Of a stretch of DNA of 64,000 nucleotides, positions 20,848 through 32,850 are shown one piece after another. A program made the position numbers and the translations under genes. Origin of the DNA: Pseudomonas azadiae (GTDB taxonomy: Bacteria; Pseudomonadota; Gammaproteobacteria; Pseudomonadales; Pseudomonadaceae); assembly GCF_019145355.1 (NCBI RefSeq), contig NZ_JAHSTY010000001.1:1922001-1986000 (forward strand), read 5' to 3'. The notes under the pieces were generated by a model, which was not told the DNA's origin, did no database searches, and was given only the letters and a program-made list of their open reading frames with translations. How positions within the stretch are numbered: position 1 is the first letter of the stretch; each line of letters starts with the position of its first letter.

Positions 20848-23373
20848 TCAGAGGCTGCGAGCAACCTGAACCTTCTCGTAGACTTCGATCTTGTCGCCAG
20901 GCTTGACGTCGTTGTAGCTCTTGACGCCGATACCACATTCCATGCCGGCACGCACTTCGGAAGCGTCATCCTTGAAGCGGCGCAGGGATTCCAGCTCGCC
21001 TTCAAAGATAACGATGTCTTCACGCAGTACACGGATTGGACGGTTACGGTGCACAACACCTTCGATAACCATGCAACCGGCGATCGCGCCGAATTTCGGC
21101 GAGCGGAACACGTCACGCACCTCGGCCACACCCAGGATGTTCTCCCGAACGTCGCTGCCAAGCATGCCGGTAAGGGCTTTCTTGACGTCTTCGATGATGT
21201 CGTAGATGACGTTGTAGTAACGCATGTCCAGGCCTTCCTGCTCGACGATCTTGCGAGCGCCAGCATCGGCACGCACGTTGAAGCCGAACAGTACAGCGTT
21301 GGAAGCCAGTGCCAGGTTGGCGTCGGATTCGGTGATACCACCGACACCGCCACCCACGACACGCACTTGCACTTCGTCGTTACCCAGGCCGTTCAAGGCG
21401 CCGTTCAACGCTTCGAGGGAACCACGGACGTCAGATTTGAGGACGATGTTGAGCGTCTTCTTCTCTGCCTGGCCCATGTTCTCGAAGATATTTTCCAGCT
21501 TGCCGGCGTGAGCACGCGCCAGTTTGACTTCGCGGAACTTGCCTTGACGGAACAGAGCCACTTCACGGGCTTTCTTCTCGTCGGCAACCACGCTCATCTC
21601 GTCGCCAGCATCCGGGGTACCGTCCAGGCCGAGGATCTCGACAGGGATGGAGGGACCGGCTTCCTTGATTGGCTTGCCGTTCTCGTCGAGCATGGCACGT
21701 ACGCGGCCGTAGTTCGAACCGACCAGTACCATGTCGCCTTGGCGCAGGGTACCGTCTTGAACCAGGACGGTTGCAACCGGGCCACGACCTTTGTCGAGAC
21801 GCGATTCAACCACAACACCGCGGCCTGGAGCCGATGGGGTTGCCTTGAGTTCGAGTACTTCGGCTTGCAGCAGGACCGCTTCGAGCAGTTCGTCTACACC
21901 GGTACCGACTTTCGCCGAGACCGAAACGAACGGCGTATCACCGCCCCACTCTTCGGAAGTCACGCCGTGAACCGACAGTTCGCTACGGATGCGATCAAGA
22001 TCGGCGCCCGGCTTGTCGATCTTGTTCACTGCAACAACCAGTGGAACACCGGCAGCCTTGGCGTGCTGGACAGCTTCAATGGTCTGCGGCATCACGCCGT
22101 CATCCGCTGCAACCACCAGGATCACGATGTCAGTCGCCTTGGCACCACGGGCGCGCATCGCGGTAAACGCGGCGTGACCTGGGGTGTCGAGGAAGGTGAC
22201 CATGCCGCGCTCGGTTTCAACGTGGTACGCACCGATGTGCTGGGTGATACCGCCGGCTTCGCCAGCCGCTACCTTGGCACGACGGATGTAGTCGAGCAGC
22301 GACGTCTTACCATGGTCAACGTGGCCCATTACGGTCACAACTGGCGCACGGGAGAACGTCTCACCTTCAAACTTCAGGGACTCGGCCAGGGAATCTTCCA
22401 GGGCAGTGTCGCTGACCAGGGTCACTTTGTGGCCCAGTTCTTCGGCTACCAGCTGAGCAGTTTCCTGATCAAGCACCTGGTTGATGGTCGCTGGAGTACC
22501 CAGTTTGAACATGAACTTGATGATTTCAGCCGCCTTGACCGACATCTGGTTGGCAAGATCGCCAACGGTGATGGTCTCGCCGATCTGCACATCACGCACG
22601 ACAGGGCCGGTTGGGCTCTGGAAACCGTGGGCGTTGCGCTTTTTCAGCTTGGCCTTGCCGCGACCACCACGACGGAAACCGTCGCTTTCTTCATCGGTAG
22701 TCCGTGGGGCAACGCGTGGCGCAGGCGCTTTCTCTTTGACCGAAGCACGATGCGGAGCGTTTTTGCGCTCGCCATCACCGCCGCCACCGCGACGATTGTT
22801 ATCGTCAGCACGCGGCTTGTCCGGACGACGAGGTTCGTCGCGTTTGCGGGCGTCAGCAGCCGGCGCTGGTGCAGGGGCAACCGGAGCGGCCTCACGCACA
22901 GCTTCCACTGGTGCGCCAGGCGCGGCAACCGCGTCAGTGCCAGCAGGTTGCGCAGCAGCAGGCTGGCGACGCGCTTCTTCTTCGGCGCGACGCTTGGCTT
23001 CTTCTTCAGCCTTCTGACGTGCAGCATTTTCTACTGCGCGACGTTCTTCCAGATCGCGCTTGCGCTCGGCTTCGATTTCTTCCGGGCTGCGTTGTACGAA
23101 GACTTTCTTCTTGCGTACTTCAACGCTGATGCTCTTGCTACCCGCAACACGCAGGGTGCTGGTGGTTTTGCGCTGCAGTGTAATCTTGCGCGGTTCTTCC
23201 ACTTTCGCCTTGTGGCTGCTCTTCAAGTGAGTCAGCAAAGACTGCTTCTCACTGTCGCTCACACCTTCGTCGGCGGCGGTGTGCGGCAGACCTGCCTCAC
23301 GCATCTGCTGCAACAGGCGCTCTACCGGTGTTTTGACCTCATCGGCCAGTTGTTTCACCGTGACTTGCGTCAT
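20848..23373 (-). CDS. infB: Translation initiation factor IF-2
   Basis: The 841-residue GTPase delivers fMet-tRNA to the 30S P site. An N-terminal IF2_N domain is followed by a long charged, Ala/Glu/Arg-rich linker (about 90-260). The G domain has G1 GHVDHGKT, G2 [10 protein letters not shown]3 DTPGHAAF and G4 NKIDK, and domains II-IV end in [13 protein letters not shown]. Length is typical for Pseudomonas. It follows nusA with a 27-bp gap. Confidence 0.97.
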   Translation of the reverse strand: MTQVTVKQLADEVKTPVERLLQQMREAGLPHTAADEGVSDSEKQSLLTHLKSSHKAKVEEPRKITLQRKTTSTLRVAGSKSISVEVRKKKVFVQRSPEEIEAERKRDLEERRAVENAARQKAEEEAKRRAEEEARRQPAAAQPAGTDAVAAPGAPVEAVREAAPVAPAPAPAADARKRDEPRRPDKPRADDNNRRGGGGDGERKNAPHRASVKEKAPAPRVAPRTTDEESDGFRRGGRGKAKLKKRNAHGFQSPTGPVVRDVQIGETITVGDLANQMSVKAAEIIKFMFKLGTPATINQVLDQETAQLVAEELGHKVTLVSDTALEDSLAESLKFEGETFSRAPVVTVMGHVDHGKTSLLDYIRRAKVAAGEAGGITQHIGAYHVETERGMVTFLDTPGHAAFTAMRARGAKATDIVILVVAADDGVMPQTIEAVQHAKAAGVPLVVAVNKIDKPGADLDRIRSELSVHGVTSEEWGGDTPFVSVSAKVGTGVDELLEAVLLQAEVLELKATPSAPGRGVVVESRLDKGRGPVATVLVQDGTLRQGDMVLVGSNYGRVRAMLDENGKPIKEAGPSIPVEILGLDGTPDAGDEMSVVADEKKAREVALFRQGKFREVKLARAHAGKLENIFENMGQAEKKTLNIVLKSDVRGSLEALNGALNGLGNDEVQVRVVGGGVGGITESDANLALASNAVLFGFNVRADAGARKIVEQEGLDMRYYNVIYDIIEDVKKALTGMLGSDVRENILGVAEVRDVFRSPKFGAIAGCMVIEGVVHRNRPIRVLREDIVIFEGELESLRRFKDDASEVRAGMECGIGVKSYNDVKPGDKIEVYEKVQVARSL

Positions 23374-23400
23374 GCACTTCTCTCCTCAGGCCGCGCCTAG

Positions 23401-24882
23401 TTACTCGAACCAATGGGCTCGGGCGGCCATGATCAACTTGCCGGCACGATCATCGTCAATGCCGTCGATGTCGAGCAGATCGTCAATAGACTGCTCGGCC
23501 AGGTCTTCGCGGGTAATTACGCCGCGCACCGCCAGTTCCATCGCCAAATCCTTGTCCATACCCTCAAGCGAGAGCAGGTCTTCGGCCGGATGGGCGTCTG
23601 CCAGCTTTTCCTCAGTAGCGATGGCTTTGGTCAACAAACGATCCTTGGCCCGAGCGCGAAGCTCGTTGACGATATCCTCGTCAAAGCCGTCGATGTTGAG
23701 CATCTCCTCCACCGGTACGTAGGCAATCTCTTCCAGGCTGGTAAAGCCTTCGTCCACCAGCACCTGTGCCAGTTCTTCATCGACTTCAAGCTCTTCGATA
23801 AAGTTGCGCAGGATGTCGCCGGTTTCCGCTTGCTGTTTAGCCTGGATGTCCGATTCGGTCATCACGTTCAGGGTCCAACCGGTCAGTTGGCTGGCCAGAC
23901 GCACGTTCTGACCACCACGACCAATGGCCTGAGCCAGATTGTCTGCGCCAACGGCGATGTCCATTGCATGGGCATCTTCGTCAACGATAATTGCCGCCAC
24001 TTCAGCCGGCGACATGGCGTTGATTACAAACTGCGCCGGGTTATCGTCCCACAGGACGATGTCCACACGCTCACCGCCCAATTCGCCCGACACTGCCTGG
24101 ACGCGCGAACCGCGCATACCGATGCAAGCGCCTTGCGGGTCGATGCGTTTGTCCTTGGAACGGACCGCGATCTTGGCGCGCGAACCCGGGTCGCGGGACG
24201 CTGCCATGACTTCGATCAGGCCTTCGGCGATTTCCGGCACTTCGATACGGAACAGCTCGATCAGCATTTCCGGCGCGGTACGCGACAGGATCAGCTGAGG
24301 GCCGCGGTTCTCGGTGCGGATTTCCTTGAGCAGCGCACGCAGGCGCACGCCGACACGGAAGGTTTCGCGAGAGATGATGTCTTCACGGGCCAGCAACGCT
24401 TCGGCGTTGTTGCCCAGGTCAACGATCACGTTGTCGCGGGTGACTTTTTTCACGGTGCCGGAGATGATTTCTCCCAGGCGCTCGCGATAGGCGTCAACGA
24501 CTTGCGCGCGCTCGGCTTCGCGAACCTTCTGCACGATGACCTGCTTGGCGGTCTGTGCAGCGATACGGCCGAACTCGATCGATTCGATCTTTTCTTCGAC
24601 GACATCACCGACCTGGGCGCCAGGGTGCGTTTGCGCAACCTTGCTCGGCCAGGTTTCGATGGCCGGATCATCAAGATCGGCTTCTTCGACGACCGTCCAG
24701 CGACGGAAAGTCTCATAGGCACCGGTGTGGCGGTTGATTTCCACACGCAGATCAACTTCGTCTTCAAAACGCTTCTTGGTAGCAGTGGCCAGGGCCAGCT
24801 CCAGCGCTTCAAAAATCACGTTTGCCGGTACGCCCTTTTCATTGGATACCGACTCAACAACCAGCAGTACTTCTTTGCTCAT
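23401..24882 (-). CDS. nusA: Transcription termination/antitermination factor NusA
   Basis: The 493-residue protein binds RNA polymerase and controls pausing, termination and antitermination. It has the N-terminal RNAP-binding domain, an S1 domain ([18 protein letters not shown]), KH1/KH2 ([12 protein letters not shown] and [14 protein letters not shown]) and two C-terminal acidic repeats ([22 protein letters not shown]). I chose [12 protein letters not shown] at 24882 over an upstream in-frame ATG. The gene follows rimP as usual. Confidence 0.96.
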   Translation of the reverse strand: MSKEVLLVVESVSNEKGVPANVIFEALELALATATKKRFEDEVDLRVEINRHTGAYETFRRWTVVEEADLDDPAIETWPSKVAQTHPGAQVGDVVEEKIESIEFGRIAAQTAKQVIVQKVREAERAQVVDAYRERLGEIISGTVKKVTRDNVIVDLGNNAEALLAREDIISRETFRVGVRLRALLKEIRTENRGPQLILSRTAPEMLIELFRIEVPEIAEGLIEVMAASRDPGSRAKIAVRSKDKRIDPQGACIGMRGSRVQAVSGELGGERVDIVLWDDNPAQFVINAMSPAEVAAIIVDEDAHAMDIAVGADNLAQAIGRGGQNVRLASQLTGWTLNVMTESDIQAKQQAETGDILRNFIEELEVDEELAQVLVDEGFTSLEEIAYVPVEEMLNIDGFDEDIVNELRARAKDRLLTKAIATEEKLADAHPAEDLLSLEGMDKDLAMELAVRGVITREDLAEQSIDDLLDIDGIDDDRAGKLIMAARAHWFE

Positions 24883-24929
24883 CGTACGCCTCGCCTTTCG
24901 CAAGCCATTGGATCCGCGGGATCCGCGTC

Positions 24930-25388
24930 TCAGTCAAAACTGGGAATAATGTTGGCCTTGTCGATCATATCGATCGGCAACAGGAACTCATGGTCTTCTA
25001 CCTGCACCACGACGTCCTGTTCTTCTACACCGCGCAGAAGGCCCTGAAAGTTGCGCCGCCCTTCAAAGGGCGAGCGCAGCCTGATCTTCACTTGTTCACC
25101 GGCAAATTTTGCAAACTGATCAATAGTGAACAGTGGGCGTTCCATGCCTGGCGAGGAAACTTCGAGGGTGTATTCAACGGCGATCGGATCTTCAACATCC
25201 AGCACACCGCTGATCTGGCGGCTGACAATGGCGCAATCGTCCACCAGCACACCGCCCTCTTTATCGATATAAACGCGCAACATTGAGTGGCGACCTTGAG
25301 CCGAAAACTCAATACCCCAGCATTCATAGCCTAGGGCCACGATCACCGGGGCCAACAAGGCCTGCAACTCTTCTAGCTTGCTCGACAC
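24930..25388 (-). CDS. rimP: Ribosome maturation factor RimP
   Basis: The 152-residue protein is needed for 30S subunit maturation. Family segments include [32 protein letters not shown] and [20 protein letters not shown] at 25388 is chosen because GAGGGGG sits seven bases upstream and the product then begins (M)[11 protein letters not shown] as in relatives. The open frame extends upstream but is not needed. A strong terminator precedes it, so a promoter must lie in about 25389-25422. Confidence 0.95.
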   Translation of the reverse strand: MSSKLEELQALLAPVIVALGYECWGIEFSAQGRHSMLRVYIDKEGGVLVDDCAIVSRQISGVLDVEDPIAVEYTLEVSSPGMERPLFTIDQFAKFAGEQVKIRLRSPFEGRRNFQGLLRGVEEQDVVVQVEDHEFLLPIDMIDKANIIPSFD

Positions 25389-25422
25389 CTGAACCCCCTC
25401 GTGCATGTATGTGCATGCTGTG

Positions 25423-25451
25423 CAAAATAAAAAAATGGGCGAAACGCCCAT
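25423..25451 (-). terminator. Terminator upstream of rimP
   Basis: On the minus strand ATGGGCG-TTT-CGCCCAT is followed by a long T-rich run. It lies between the tRNA genes and rimP and suggests that the nusA operon has its own promoter or uses read-through. Confidence 0.85.
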
Positions 25452-25495
25452 CCTTGAAACGCCGTCGAACAGCGGCGTTGAAAGTGTCCAGCTAA

Positions 25496-25518
25496 CAAAA
25501 AGCCCCTTAAAAGGGGCT
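25496..25518 (-). terminator. Terminator after tRNA-fMet
   Basis: On the minus strand AGCCCC-TTTTAA-GGGGCT is followed by TTTTTG, 10 bp after the tRNA 3' end. Confidence 0.85.
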
Positions 25519-25528
25519 CCGCTAAAAC

Positions 25529-25605
<77 letters not shown>

Positions 25606-25701
25606 ACAAAGCTGGGGCGGAAGTATACGACCGATCCCTTGCAGGGTCAATGTAACCTTCCACCTACAAGAAAGCCCGCAACTGCGGGCTCTCCTGATAA
25701 T

Positions 25702-25787
25702 TGGTACCGAGAAGGGGACTCGAACCCCTACACCCTATGGGCACAACCACCTCAAGGTTGCGTGTCTACCAATTCCACCACCTCGGC
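25702..25787 (-). tRNA. tRNA-Leu (GAG)
   Basis: An 86-nt class II tRNA on the minus strand, starting GCCGAGGTGGTGGAATTGG. Anticodon stem CAACC/GGTTG encloses TTGAGGT, giving anticodon GAG. It has a long variable arm and encoded CCA. It sits between secG and tRNA-fMet. Confidence 0.96.
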
Positions 25788-25808
25788 AATACAGCGCTTA
25801 CAACCTTC

Positions 25809-26192
25809 TTACTTCTGCTCTTGAGCTGGAGGTACGTCAGTCGCTGGAGTAGCCGACTTTTGCTCTTGAAGCACCGGGACATCATCAGAAGCCGGTTTTG
25901 CTTTTGGCACTTCCAACACTGCCGGGTTCGGGAGACCTTCTTGAGTCAGCACATGAGCTTTCTCTTTAGCAAAGTAACCTAACCCCAAGCTGGTTATGAA
26001 GAAACCGGCGGCGAGTATAGCAGTAAACTTACTAAGAAAGGTAGAGGAACCTTGGCTTCCGAACACAGTATTTGAAGCACCTGCACCGAAAGACGCACCA
26101 GCATCCGCACCTTTACCCTGTTGCAACAAAACCAGGGCAACTACGCCCAGGGCAGCCAACAGATGAAAAACGACTACGACTGTTTCCAGCAT
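25809..26192 (-). CDS. secG: Preprotein translocase subunit SecG
   Basis: The 127-residue inner-membrane protein stimulates SecYEG translocation. Two TM helices ([21 protein letters not shown] and [19 protein letters not shown], quoted as regions) flank the conserved [19 protein letters not shown]. The C-terminal tail is longer than in E. coli and rich in Pro, Ala, Val and Gln. Start MLETVVVV at 26192 is chosen; an upstream extension would overlap tpiA. It is 4 bp from tpiA. Confidence 0.94.
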   Translation of the reverse strand: MLETVVVVFHLLAALGVVALVLLQQGKGADAGASFGAGASNTVFGSQGSSTFLSKFTAILAAGFFITSLGLGYFAKEKAHVLTQEGLPNPAVLEVPKAKPASDDVPVLQEQKSATPATDVPPAQEQK

Positions 26193-26196
26193 TTTT

Positions 26197-26952
26197 TCAG
26201 TTTCCCGCGGCGCGACAGATCGCACCGAACTCATCTGCATTCAGGGAGGCTCCACCAATGAGCCCCCCATCGATATCCGGCATGCCGAACAGTTCGACCG
26301 CATTGGCCGCCTTCACGCTGCCGCCGTATAGAAGACGCACACCTTGTGCGACTTCAGAATTCTCTGCCGCCAACTGCGCGCGGATGGCTGAGTGCACATC
26401 CTGCGCCTGTTGCGGTGTAGCAGTCAGCCCGGTGCCAATGGCCCAGACCGGCTCGTAAGCAATGACAGCTTTTGCAAATGCACCAACACCCAGCTCTTCG
26501 ATGATGCTGCCCAGCTGACGCGAGACAACTTCCAGCGTCTTGCCCGATTCGCGCTGCTCCAGGGTCTCCCCTATGCACAACACCGGGATCAAGCCACAAG
26601 CCTGTGCCGCTGCAAACTTGCGATTGAGCATCTGATCGCTCTCACCCATCAACTGGCGGCGCTCGGAGTGCCCGACAAGCACATAGGCACAACCCGCATC
26701 AACCAACTGACTCGGCGCAATCTCACCGGTCAACGCACCCTGGGCGGGTTCCACCGCAGAATTCTGCGCGCCGACCTGAATCGACTGACCTTTCAAGCCA
26801 TCAACCACTTGGCCGATATGCAGGAAAGGCGGAAAAACCGCGATATCAACACCGCCAGGCAAGGCCAGGTGACGAAGGCCATTGATCAGCTCAGCGACAC
26901 TGGCGCGGGTACCGTGCATCTTCCAGTTACCAGCTACCATAGTGCGACGCAT
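26197..26952 (-). CDS. tpiA: Triosephosphate isomerase
   Basis: The 251-residue TIM-barrel enzyme interconverts dihydroxyacetone phosphate and glyceraldehyde 3-phosphate. Landmarks are VAGNWKMHG (substrate Asn/Lys near 8-10), LVGHSERRQ (electrophilic His), the signature [15 protein letters not shown] (catalytic Glu) and [11 protein letters not shown]. Length is standard. It follows glmM after 66 bp. Confidence 0.97.
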   Translation of the reverse strand: MRRTMVAGNWKMHGTRASVAELINGLRHLALPGGVDIAVFPPFLHIGQVVDGLKGQSIQVGAQNSAVEPAQGALTGEIAPSQLVDAGCAYVLVGHSERRQLMGESDQMLNRKFAAAQACGLIPVLCIGETLEQRESGKTLEVVSRQLGSIIEELGVGAFAKAVIAYEPVWAIGTGLTATPQQAQDVHSAIRAQLAAENSEVAQGVRLLYGGSVKAANAVELFGMPDIDGGLIGGASLNADEFGAICRAAGN

Positions 26953-27018
26953 GCTGTACCCCGTCGGTCAAAGTGGGCGCAGATGTTACCCAACCACATC
27001 ACCACTGGCAAGCCGAAT

Positions 27019-28356
27019 TCAGGCGCAAACTTCAGTTACCAGTTTTGCCAGGTCTTCAGCATGGCCGCGAACCTGCGTTTCGTCGTCGCCTTCGACCATG
27101 ACACGCACCAGAGGCTCTGTGCCGGACTTGCGCAACAACACGCGACCACGGCCTGCCATTGCAAGGGTGACGCGCTCGCATGCCTCTTTCACAGCCGGAT
27201 GCTCGATCGGGTTTTCGCCGCCGCCAAAACGCACGTTGAGCAGCACTTGCGGACACTTGCGCAGCGCTTGGCGCGCCTGGGCCAGGCTCTCCTTGCGACG
27301 ACGCAGAGACAGCAGGACCTGCAGCGCAGCGATGATCGCATCACCGGTGGTGGTGTGCTGGAAGCAGACAACATGCCCGGAATTCTCGCCGCCCACCAGC
27401 CAGTTGCGCTCAAGCAGCTCAGCGATCACATAGCGGTCACCGACGTTGGCGCGCACGAACGGAATGCCCAGGTCCGCCAAGGCCAGCTCGAGTCCAAGGT
27501 TGCTCATCAGCGTACCGACGACGCCACCTTGCAGCTTGTTACGCTCGTGCAGGTCACGGGCAATGATGAACAAGAGATCATCACCATCGACGATGGCCCC
27601 GGTGTGGTCCACCATGAGTACACGATCACCATCCCCATCAAAAGCAATACCCAGATCGGCATGCTCGGCGAGGACAGCCGCCTGCAACTGCTCCATGTGC
27701 GTGGAGCCGCAGTTGTCGTTGATGTTCAAACCGTTAGGCTGGGCCGACAGCACCGTGACGTCCGCGCCCAACTCCTTGAACACGCTAGGTGCCACCTTGT
27801 AGGTAGCACCATGCGCGCAATCGACCACAATTTTCAGGCCGGCGAAGTTGGTGCTGCTGGGCACACTGCTCTTGCAGAACTCGATATAACGGCCGGACGC
27901 GTCATTGATACGCGATACCTTGCCCAGCTTACCGGACTCAACCACCGTCATCGGCGCATCCAGCAGCTCTTCGATCATCAACTCGATTTCGTCCGGCAGT
28001 TTGGTGCCCTGCCCCGAAAAGAACTTGATGCCATTGTCGTCATGGGGATTGTGCGAGGCGCTGATCACGATGCCGGCTTCAGCGTGAAAGGTACGCGTCA
28101 GGTAAGCGATCGCTGGCGTAGGCATCGGCCCCAGCAACATCACATCGGCACCCGCCGCGGACAGGCCTGCTTCCAGCGCGGACTCGAACATATACCCCGA
28201 GATGCGGGTGTCCTTGCCCACCAGGATACGGCACGCGCCCATACTGCGGAACGCCATACCCGCTGCCCAACCCAGCTTGAGCATGAAATCGGGGGTAATC
28301 GGGAATTCGCCGACCCGACCACGGATACCGTCGGTGCCAAAGTATTTTTTAGTCAT
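27019..28356 (-). CDS. glmM: Phosphoglucosamine mutase GlmM
   Basis: The 445-residue enzyme converts glucosamine 6-phosphate to glucosamine 1-phosphate for UDP-GlcNAc, feeding peptidoglycan and LPS. The phosphoserine motif is in [17 protein letters not shown] (about residues 98-114). The metal loop [13 protein letters not shown] is near 240, and the phosphate-binding [15 protein letters not shown] is near the end. It begins 16 bp after folP, as in E. coli. Confidence 0.97.
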   Translation of the reverse strand: MTKKYFGTDGIRGRVGEFPITPDFMLKLGWAAGMAFRSMGACRILVGKDTRISGYMFESALEAGLSAAGADVMLLGPMPTPAIAYLTRTFHAEAGIVISASHNPHDDNGIKFFSGQGTKLPDEIELMIEELLDAPMTVVESGKLGKVSRINDASGRYIEFCKSSVPSSTNFAGLKIVVDCAHGATYKVAPSVFKELGADVTVLSAQPNGLNINDNCGSTHMEQLQAAVLAEHADLGIAFDGDGDRVLMVDHTGAIVDGDDLLFIIARDLHERNKLQGGVVGTLMSNLGLELALADLGIPFVRANVGDRYVIAELLERNWLVGGENSGHVVCFQHTTTGDAIIAALQVLLSLRRRKESLAQARQALRKCPQVLLNVRFGGGENPIEHPAVKEACERVTLAMAGRGRVLLRKSGTEPLVRVMVEGDDETQVRGHAEDLAKLVTEVCA

Positions 28357-28372
28357 AAGTGCTCCATCATTC

Positions 28373-29224
28373 TTATTCGGCTGATTCTACCGTGCTAATC
28401 ATACGCACCACATCCACTGTCTCGGCGACATCGTGCACACGCAAGATACGCGCGCCCTTGGCTACCGCAAGCGCTGCCAGTGCAAGTCCACCGTACAACC
28501 GCTCGCCCACCGGACGATTCAGGGCGAGCCCTATCATGCTCTTGCGCGAAACGCCGACCAACAGCGGCCGACCAAGGCGATGCAGGGACTCCATATGCTT
28601 GAACAGGCTTAAATTGTGCTGCAGGGTCTTGGCGAAGCCGAAGCCGGGGTCGAGGATGATCTTGTGCGCAGCAATTCCGACGGCAGCGCACTGAGAAATT
28701 CGCTCAGCGAGAAAACCACTCACTTCGCCGACCAGGTCATCGTAGTGAGGGCTGTCCTGCATGTTGCCTGGCTCGCCGCGCATATGCATCAGGCACACCG
28801 GCAAACCGGTCGCCGCGGCGGCATCAAGGGCGCCGTCACGCTGCAGAGCGCGCACATCGTTGATCAGTCCTGCCCCCAGGCGCGCAGTTTCGCGCATTAC
28901 CGCAGGCGTCGACGTATCCACCGAAATGATCACGTCCAGCTCACGCGCTATACGCTCGACGATTGGCGCCACTCTCTCCAGCTCCTCCAAGGGAGAAACC
29001 ATACGTGCGCCAGGCCGAGTCGACTCACCACCGACATCAATCAGCGTCGCGCCGGCCGCCACCATCGCCTCGGCATGACGCAGGGCTGCATCAAGCTGGC
29101 TGAAGCGGCCACCATCGGAAAAGGAGTCGGGCGTTACGTTGAGGATGCCCATGACATGCGCATGAGCCAAATCAAGAACCCGGTTGCCGCAAGGCAACCG
29201 GGTGGAGGACGACACGGAAGTCAT
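28373..29224 (-). CDS. folP: Dihydropteroate synthase FolP
   Basis: The 283-residue enzyme joins p-aminobenzoate to the dihydropterin pyrophosphate made by FolK and is the sulfonamide target. Signatures are [16 protein letters not shown] (about 24-39) and [16 protein letters not shown] (about 58-73), followed by [13 protein letters not shown]. It starts 8 bp after ftsH ends, so ftsH-folP-glmM is one transcription unit. Confidence 0.97.
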   Translation of the reverse strand: MTSVSSSTRLPCGNRVLDLAHAHVMGILNVTPDSFSDGGRFSQLDAALRHAEAMVAAGATLIDVGGESTRPGARMVSPLEELERVAPIVERIARELDVIISVDTSTPAVMRETARLGAGLINDVRALQRDGALDAAAATGLPVCLMHMRGEPGNMQDSPHYDDLVGEVSGFLAERISQCAAVGIAAHKIILDPGFGFAKTLQHNLSLFKHMESLHRLGRPLLVGVSRKSMIGLALNRPVGERLYGGLALAALAVAKGARILRVHDVAETVDVVRMISTVESAE

Positions 29225-29232
29225 TTCAAACC

Positions 29233-31143
29233 TTAGACGTCAGCTGCAGGGCCGCCGATCGGAGTTTCAGGGCGTTCGTTCTGAACCACGGGCGGAGTGC
29301 CCGAAGTGCCCGAACCACCTTCCCAATCGCGAGGCTCGCGCGGCGTACGGCCGGCCATGATGTCGTCGATCTGGTCGGCATCAATGGTCTCGTACTTCAT
29401 CAACGCATCAGCCATGGCGTCCAGCTTGTCGCGGTTGTCGGTCAGGATCTGCTTGGCCGTGCCGTAGCACTGGTCAATGATGCTGCGCACCTCGGAATCG
29501 ATCAGCTTGGCGGTCTCGCCGGAGAAGCTGGCGCTTTGACCGCCGCCGCCACGACCCAGGAACACCTCACCTTCTTCCTCGGCATACATCAACGGGCCAA
29601 GTTTCTCCGACAAGCCCCATTTGGTCACCATGTTCCGCGCAATTTGACTCGCACGCATGATGTCGTTGGAGGCACCTGTCGTCACACCGTCAAAGCCCAG
29701 GGTCATTTCCTCGGCGATACGACCGCCGTAGAGGGAACAGATCTGGCTGATCAACGCACGCTTGGAGAGGCTGTAACGATCCTCTTCCGGCAGGAACATG
29801 GTGACGCCCAGCGCCCGCCCACGGGGAATGATCGAGACTTTGTAGACCGGGTCGTGCTCAGGCACAACACGGCCGACGATGGCGTGACCCGCTTCGTGGT
29901 AGGCCGTGTTCTGCTTCTCTTTTTCGGACATGACCATGGATTTGCGCTCGGCGCCCATCATGATCTTGTCTTTCGCCAGTTCGAACTCTTTCATTTCAAC
30001 GATGCGCTTGCCGGTACGGGCAGCGAACAGCGACGCCTCGTTGACCAGGTTAGCAAGGTCGGCACCGGAGAAACCCGGCGTACCCCGTGCAATCACGGCC
30101 GGAGCCACGTCGTCGCCCATGGGAACTTTGCGCATGTGCACTTTCAGGATCTGTTCGCGGCCACGGATATCCGGCAAGCCCACCACAACCTGACGGTCGA
30201 AACGGCCTGGACGCAGCAATGCAGGGTCAAGCACGTCCGGACGGTTGGTGGCGGCGATGACGATGATGCCATCGTTCATTTCAAAGCCGTCCATCTCAAC
30301 CAGCAATTGGTTAAGGGTTTGCTCACGCTCATCATGACCACCGCCCATGCCGGCGCCACGATGGCGGCCGACGGCGTCGATTTCATCGATAAAGATGATG
30401 CATGGCGCGTGCTTCTTGGCTTGTTCGAACATATCGCGAACACGGCTGGCACCCACGCCGACGAACATTTCGACGAAGTCGGAACCGGAGATGGTGAAGA
30501 AAGGCACCTTGGCTTCGCCGGCAATCGCCTTGGCCAGCAAGGTTTTACCGGTACCCGGAGGACCGACCATCAGTACGCCACGAGGAATGCGGCCGCCCAG
30601 GCGCTGGAACTTGCCCGGGTCACGCAGAAACTCGACCAGCTCGCCGACTTCTTCCTTGGCTTCGTCACAACCGGCGACGTCAGCCAGAGTGGTCTTCACC
30701 TGATCCTCGGAGAGCAGGCGCGCCTTGCTCTTGCCGAAACTCATAGGCCCGCCCTTGCCTCCCGCACCGCCTTGCATCTGGCGCATGAAGAACATGAACA
30801 CGGCGATGATCACCAGGATCGGGAAGCTGGCCACCAGCAGTTGGGTCCAGATGCTCTGCTGCTCGGGCTGCTTGCCTTCCACAACGACCTTGTTGTCCAC
30901 CAGGTCGCCGATCAGACCGTTGTCCTGGATTGCCGGACGAATGGTCTTGAAGCTGTCGCCATCAATTCGTTTGCCGGTAATCACGTAGCCATCAACCGCT
31001 ACGCGCTCGACCTTGCCATCCTTGACTTGCTGGATGAAGTCGGAATAGTTGAGGGTCTGCGGCTCGTTAGGGCTGGAGAAGTTGTTCATCACCGTCACCA
31101 GGACAGCCGCGATGATCAACCACAGGATCAGATTCTTTGCCAT
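29233..31143 (-). CDS. ftsH: ATP-dependent zinc metalloprotease FtsH
   Basis: The 636-residue membrane protease degrades unassembled membrane proteins and regulators such as RpoH and LpxC. Two TM helices near 1-25 and 100-122 flank a small periplasmic domain. The AAA module has Walker A GPPGTGKT, Walker [12 protein letters not shown] and [14 protein letters not shown]. The zinc site HEAGH lies near residue 415. I use ATG 31143 ([11 protein letters not shown]), the second in-frame ATG, which fits the family start. Confidence 0.96.
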   Translation of the reverse strand: MAKNLILWLIIAAVLVTVMNNFSSPNEPQTLNYSDFIQQVKDGKVERVAVDGYVITGKRIDGDSFKTIRPAIQDNGLIGDLVDNKVVVEGKQPEQQSIWTQLLVASFPILVIIAVFMFFMRQMQGGAGGKGGPMSFGKSKARLLSEDQVKTTLADVAGCDEAKEEVGELVEFLRDPGKFQRLGGRIPRGVLMVGPPGTGKTLLAKAIAGEAKVPFFTISGSDFVEMFVGVGASRVRDMFEQAKKHAPCIIFIDEIDAVGRHRGAGMGGGHDEREQTLNQLLVEMDGFEMNDGIIVIAATNRPDVLDPALLRPGRFDRQVVVGLPDIRGREQILKVHMRKVPMGDDVAPAVIARGTPGFSGADLANLVNEASLFAARTGKRIVEMKEFELAKDKIMMGAERKSMVMSEKEKQNTAYHEAGHAIVGRVVPEHDPVYKVSIIPRGRALGVTMFLPEEDRYSLSKRALISQICSLYGGRIAEEMTLGFDGVTTGASNDIMRASQIARNMVTKWGLSEKLGPLMYAEEEGEVFLGRGGGGQSASFSGETAKLIDSEVRSIIDQCYGTAKQILTDNRDKLDAMADALMKYETIDADQIDDIMAGRTPREPRDWEGGSGTSGTPPVVQNERPETPIGGPAADV

Positions 31144-31343
31144 ATCGTTCAATTAACTACCCTCTGAAGCAAGCTCCGCTACTGGCGCGTGCTTCGCATG
31201 ATATTCACCGGCCTAACTTACTACATTACCTACAACTCTGGCAGGCGCCGTCTGTAACCCTTTGTGAAACTTTGACTACACAATATTCGTAAAGCTTCGT
31301 GACGAAAGCGAAATAAAAAAACCTATCGCCCTCCTCGAATTCC

Positions 31344-31994
31344 TCAAAAACGCTCTTCGCTCGTAGCGCCTTCTACGCCGCGGAAGCCGCGGCAGAGCAG
31401 ATATTGCTCCCGAGACCGGTCTCGGGAAGAGTCAGGCTTGCGCGTCTGCACCTTGTCGAACAGCTTGCGGATGTTCTTGTGGTACTCGTCAAACCCTTCG
31501 CCCTGAAAGACTTTCACCAGAAAATCACCACCAGGACGCAGAACCCGACCCGCCAAATCCAGCGCCAGCTCACAAAGGAACATCGCGCGCGGCATATCGA
31601 CGGCCGGTAATCCACTCATATTGGGGGCCATGTCGGAAATCACAAGGTCTACCTGGGAATTTCCCACAGCCTCAAGAATCTGTGCGAGCACAGCGTCCTG
31701 GGTGAAATCACCGTGAACAAAGGTCACATCCGGGATGCTGTCCATCTCCAGGATGTCGGAAGCGATCAAGCGGCCTTGCCCACCAATCAGACGACTGGTC
31801 ACCTGGGACCAGCCACCCGGCGCCGCGCCCAGATCAATAACGCTCATGCCGGGACGGATCAATTTGTCCTTGTCCTGGATCTCCAGCAGCTTGTAGCTGG
31901 CCCGGGAACGGTAGCCGTCCTTCTGCGCCTTTTTGACGTAAGGATCGTTGAAATGTTCTTGTAGCCACTTAAGGCTGGTTTTGGAACGGGCCAC
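31344..31994 (-). CDS. rlmE: 23S rRNA 2'-O-methyltransferase RlmE
   Basis: The 216-residue FtsJ-type enzyme methylates U2552 of 23S rRNA on 50S subunits. The sequence shows [14 protein letters not shown] motif [14 protein letters not shown] (about 53-66), DMAPNMSG (catalytic Asp) and [11 protein letters not shown] with the catalytic Lys. It is encoded just upstream of ftsH, as in enterobacteria, and is divergent from yhbY. Confidence 0.96.
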   Translation of the reverse strand: MARSKTSLKWLQEHFNDPYVKKAQKDGYRSRASYKLLEIQDKDKLIRPGMSVIDLGAAPGGWSQVTSRLIGGQGRLIASDILEMDSIPDVTFVHGDFTQDAVLAQILEAVGNSQVDLVISDMAPNMSGLPAVDMPRAMFLCELALDLAGRVLRPGGDFLVKVFQGEGFDEYHKNIRKLFDKVQTRKPDSSRDRSREQYLLCRGFRGVEGATSEERF

Positions 31995-32100
31995 GGGCCA
32001 CCTCGAAAAATAAAACGGGTCGTGATTAACTGGGCGGTCCCGGACTCGCTCGGGTAAACTGGCCGCCGCTTTTTACAAGATCAGACGCAGGGGTCAGATT

Positions 32101-32409
32101 ATGCCGCTCACTCAAGAGCAGAAGAAACAGTACAAGTCCATTGGCCACCATCTGAAACCAGTTCTGATTGTGGCAGATAACGGCTTGACTGAAGGTGTGT
32201 TAGCCGAATTTGAACGCGCACTGAACGATCACGAACTGATCAAGATCAAGGTCAACATCCTTGATCGCGAGGCGCGCCTGGCTGCCATTGCAGAACTGTG
32301 CAAGGTGGGCAAAGCGGACCTGGTTCAGGTCATCGGCAAGATGGCGCTGCTGTATCGCAAGAACTTCAGCGTCAACAAGCAACTGTCGAACGTTCATCGC
32401 TTCAAGTAA
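32101..32409 (+). CDS. yhbY: Ribosome assembly RNA-binding protein YhbY
   Basis: The 102-residue CRM-domain protein associates with pre-50S particles. The sequence contains LKPVLIVADNGLTEGVLAEFERAL and the GKADLVQVIGKMALLYRK segment corresponding to the GxxG-type RNA-binding loop. It is divergent from rlmE with about 106 bp between starts, as in E. coli. Confidence 0.93.
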   Translation: MPLTQEQKKQYKSIGHHLKPVLIVADNGLTEGVLAEFERALNDHELIKIKVNILDREARLAAIAELCKVGKADLVQVIGKMALLYRKNFSVNKQLSNVHRFK

Positions 32410-32417
32410 AACAAGGG

Positions 32418-32822
32418 CTACGGGCGTGCTTCGCGCGCCCCGCCACTCCATCCCGGTGCGGGTTGTACAACCAGCACCAGGCCGGAGAACCCTAGCACAA
32501 GATAGCTGAATAGCTGCCAGCGCAACGCTTCCGGCAGCCAGACATGCACAATGCTATACATTGCGCACGCATACAGAGCCATCAACAGCAGTTGCCCGCG
32601 CATATCCCGCCACAAACTCCCCACGCCCTCGGCCTTGACCAGCACCAACGCCTGCAGAGCCACGCACGCCGCCGCAAAACCTACCAGCAACGCACTGAGC
32701 ATTCCATCGATCTCATCGATCAGCAACGGCGCCAAGCCAATCAGGCCCAGCGCCGGTAATACGCAAATGTGCAACAACCACAGGCCGCCGACCCAGAGCA
32801 TCTGGGAGAGCTGCCAAAGCAT
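32418..32822 (-). CDS. Small four-helix membrane protein (DUF4149-like)
   Basis: The 134-residue product from ATG 32822 has four hydrophobic helices (about 3-22, 35-60, 75-95 and 103-122), beginning MLWQLSQMLWVGGLWLLHI. A conserved position just downstream of greA in pseudomonads and its pattern fit the DUF4149 family. The frame is open upstream to 32885, but that part overlaps greA. Function is unknown; expression together with greA is likely because the gap is 28 bp. Confidence 0.75.
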   Translation of the reverse strand: MLWQLSQMLWVGGLWLLHICVLPALGLIGLAPLLIDEIDGMLSALLVGFAAACVALQALVLVKAEGVGSLWRDMRGQLLLMALYACAMYSIVHVWLPEALRWQLFSYLVLGFSGLVLVVQPAPGWSGGAREARP

Positions 32823-32850
32823 GGCGCCCGCCCGAAGCGGGCGCCGTCTT

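Noticed and set aside
20812-23400. 862-codon open frame opposite infB (plus strand)
   Set aside because: It is the mirror of infB: the GC-rich, biased codon use of infB leaves the opposite strand open. Its translation is rich in His, Val and Asp with no domain, and infB is certain.
25401-25417. GTGCATG-TAT-GTGCATG direct repeat before rimP
   Set aside because: It is short, and it may simply be part of the rimP promoter region; there is no second line of evidence for an operator.
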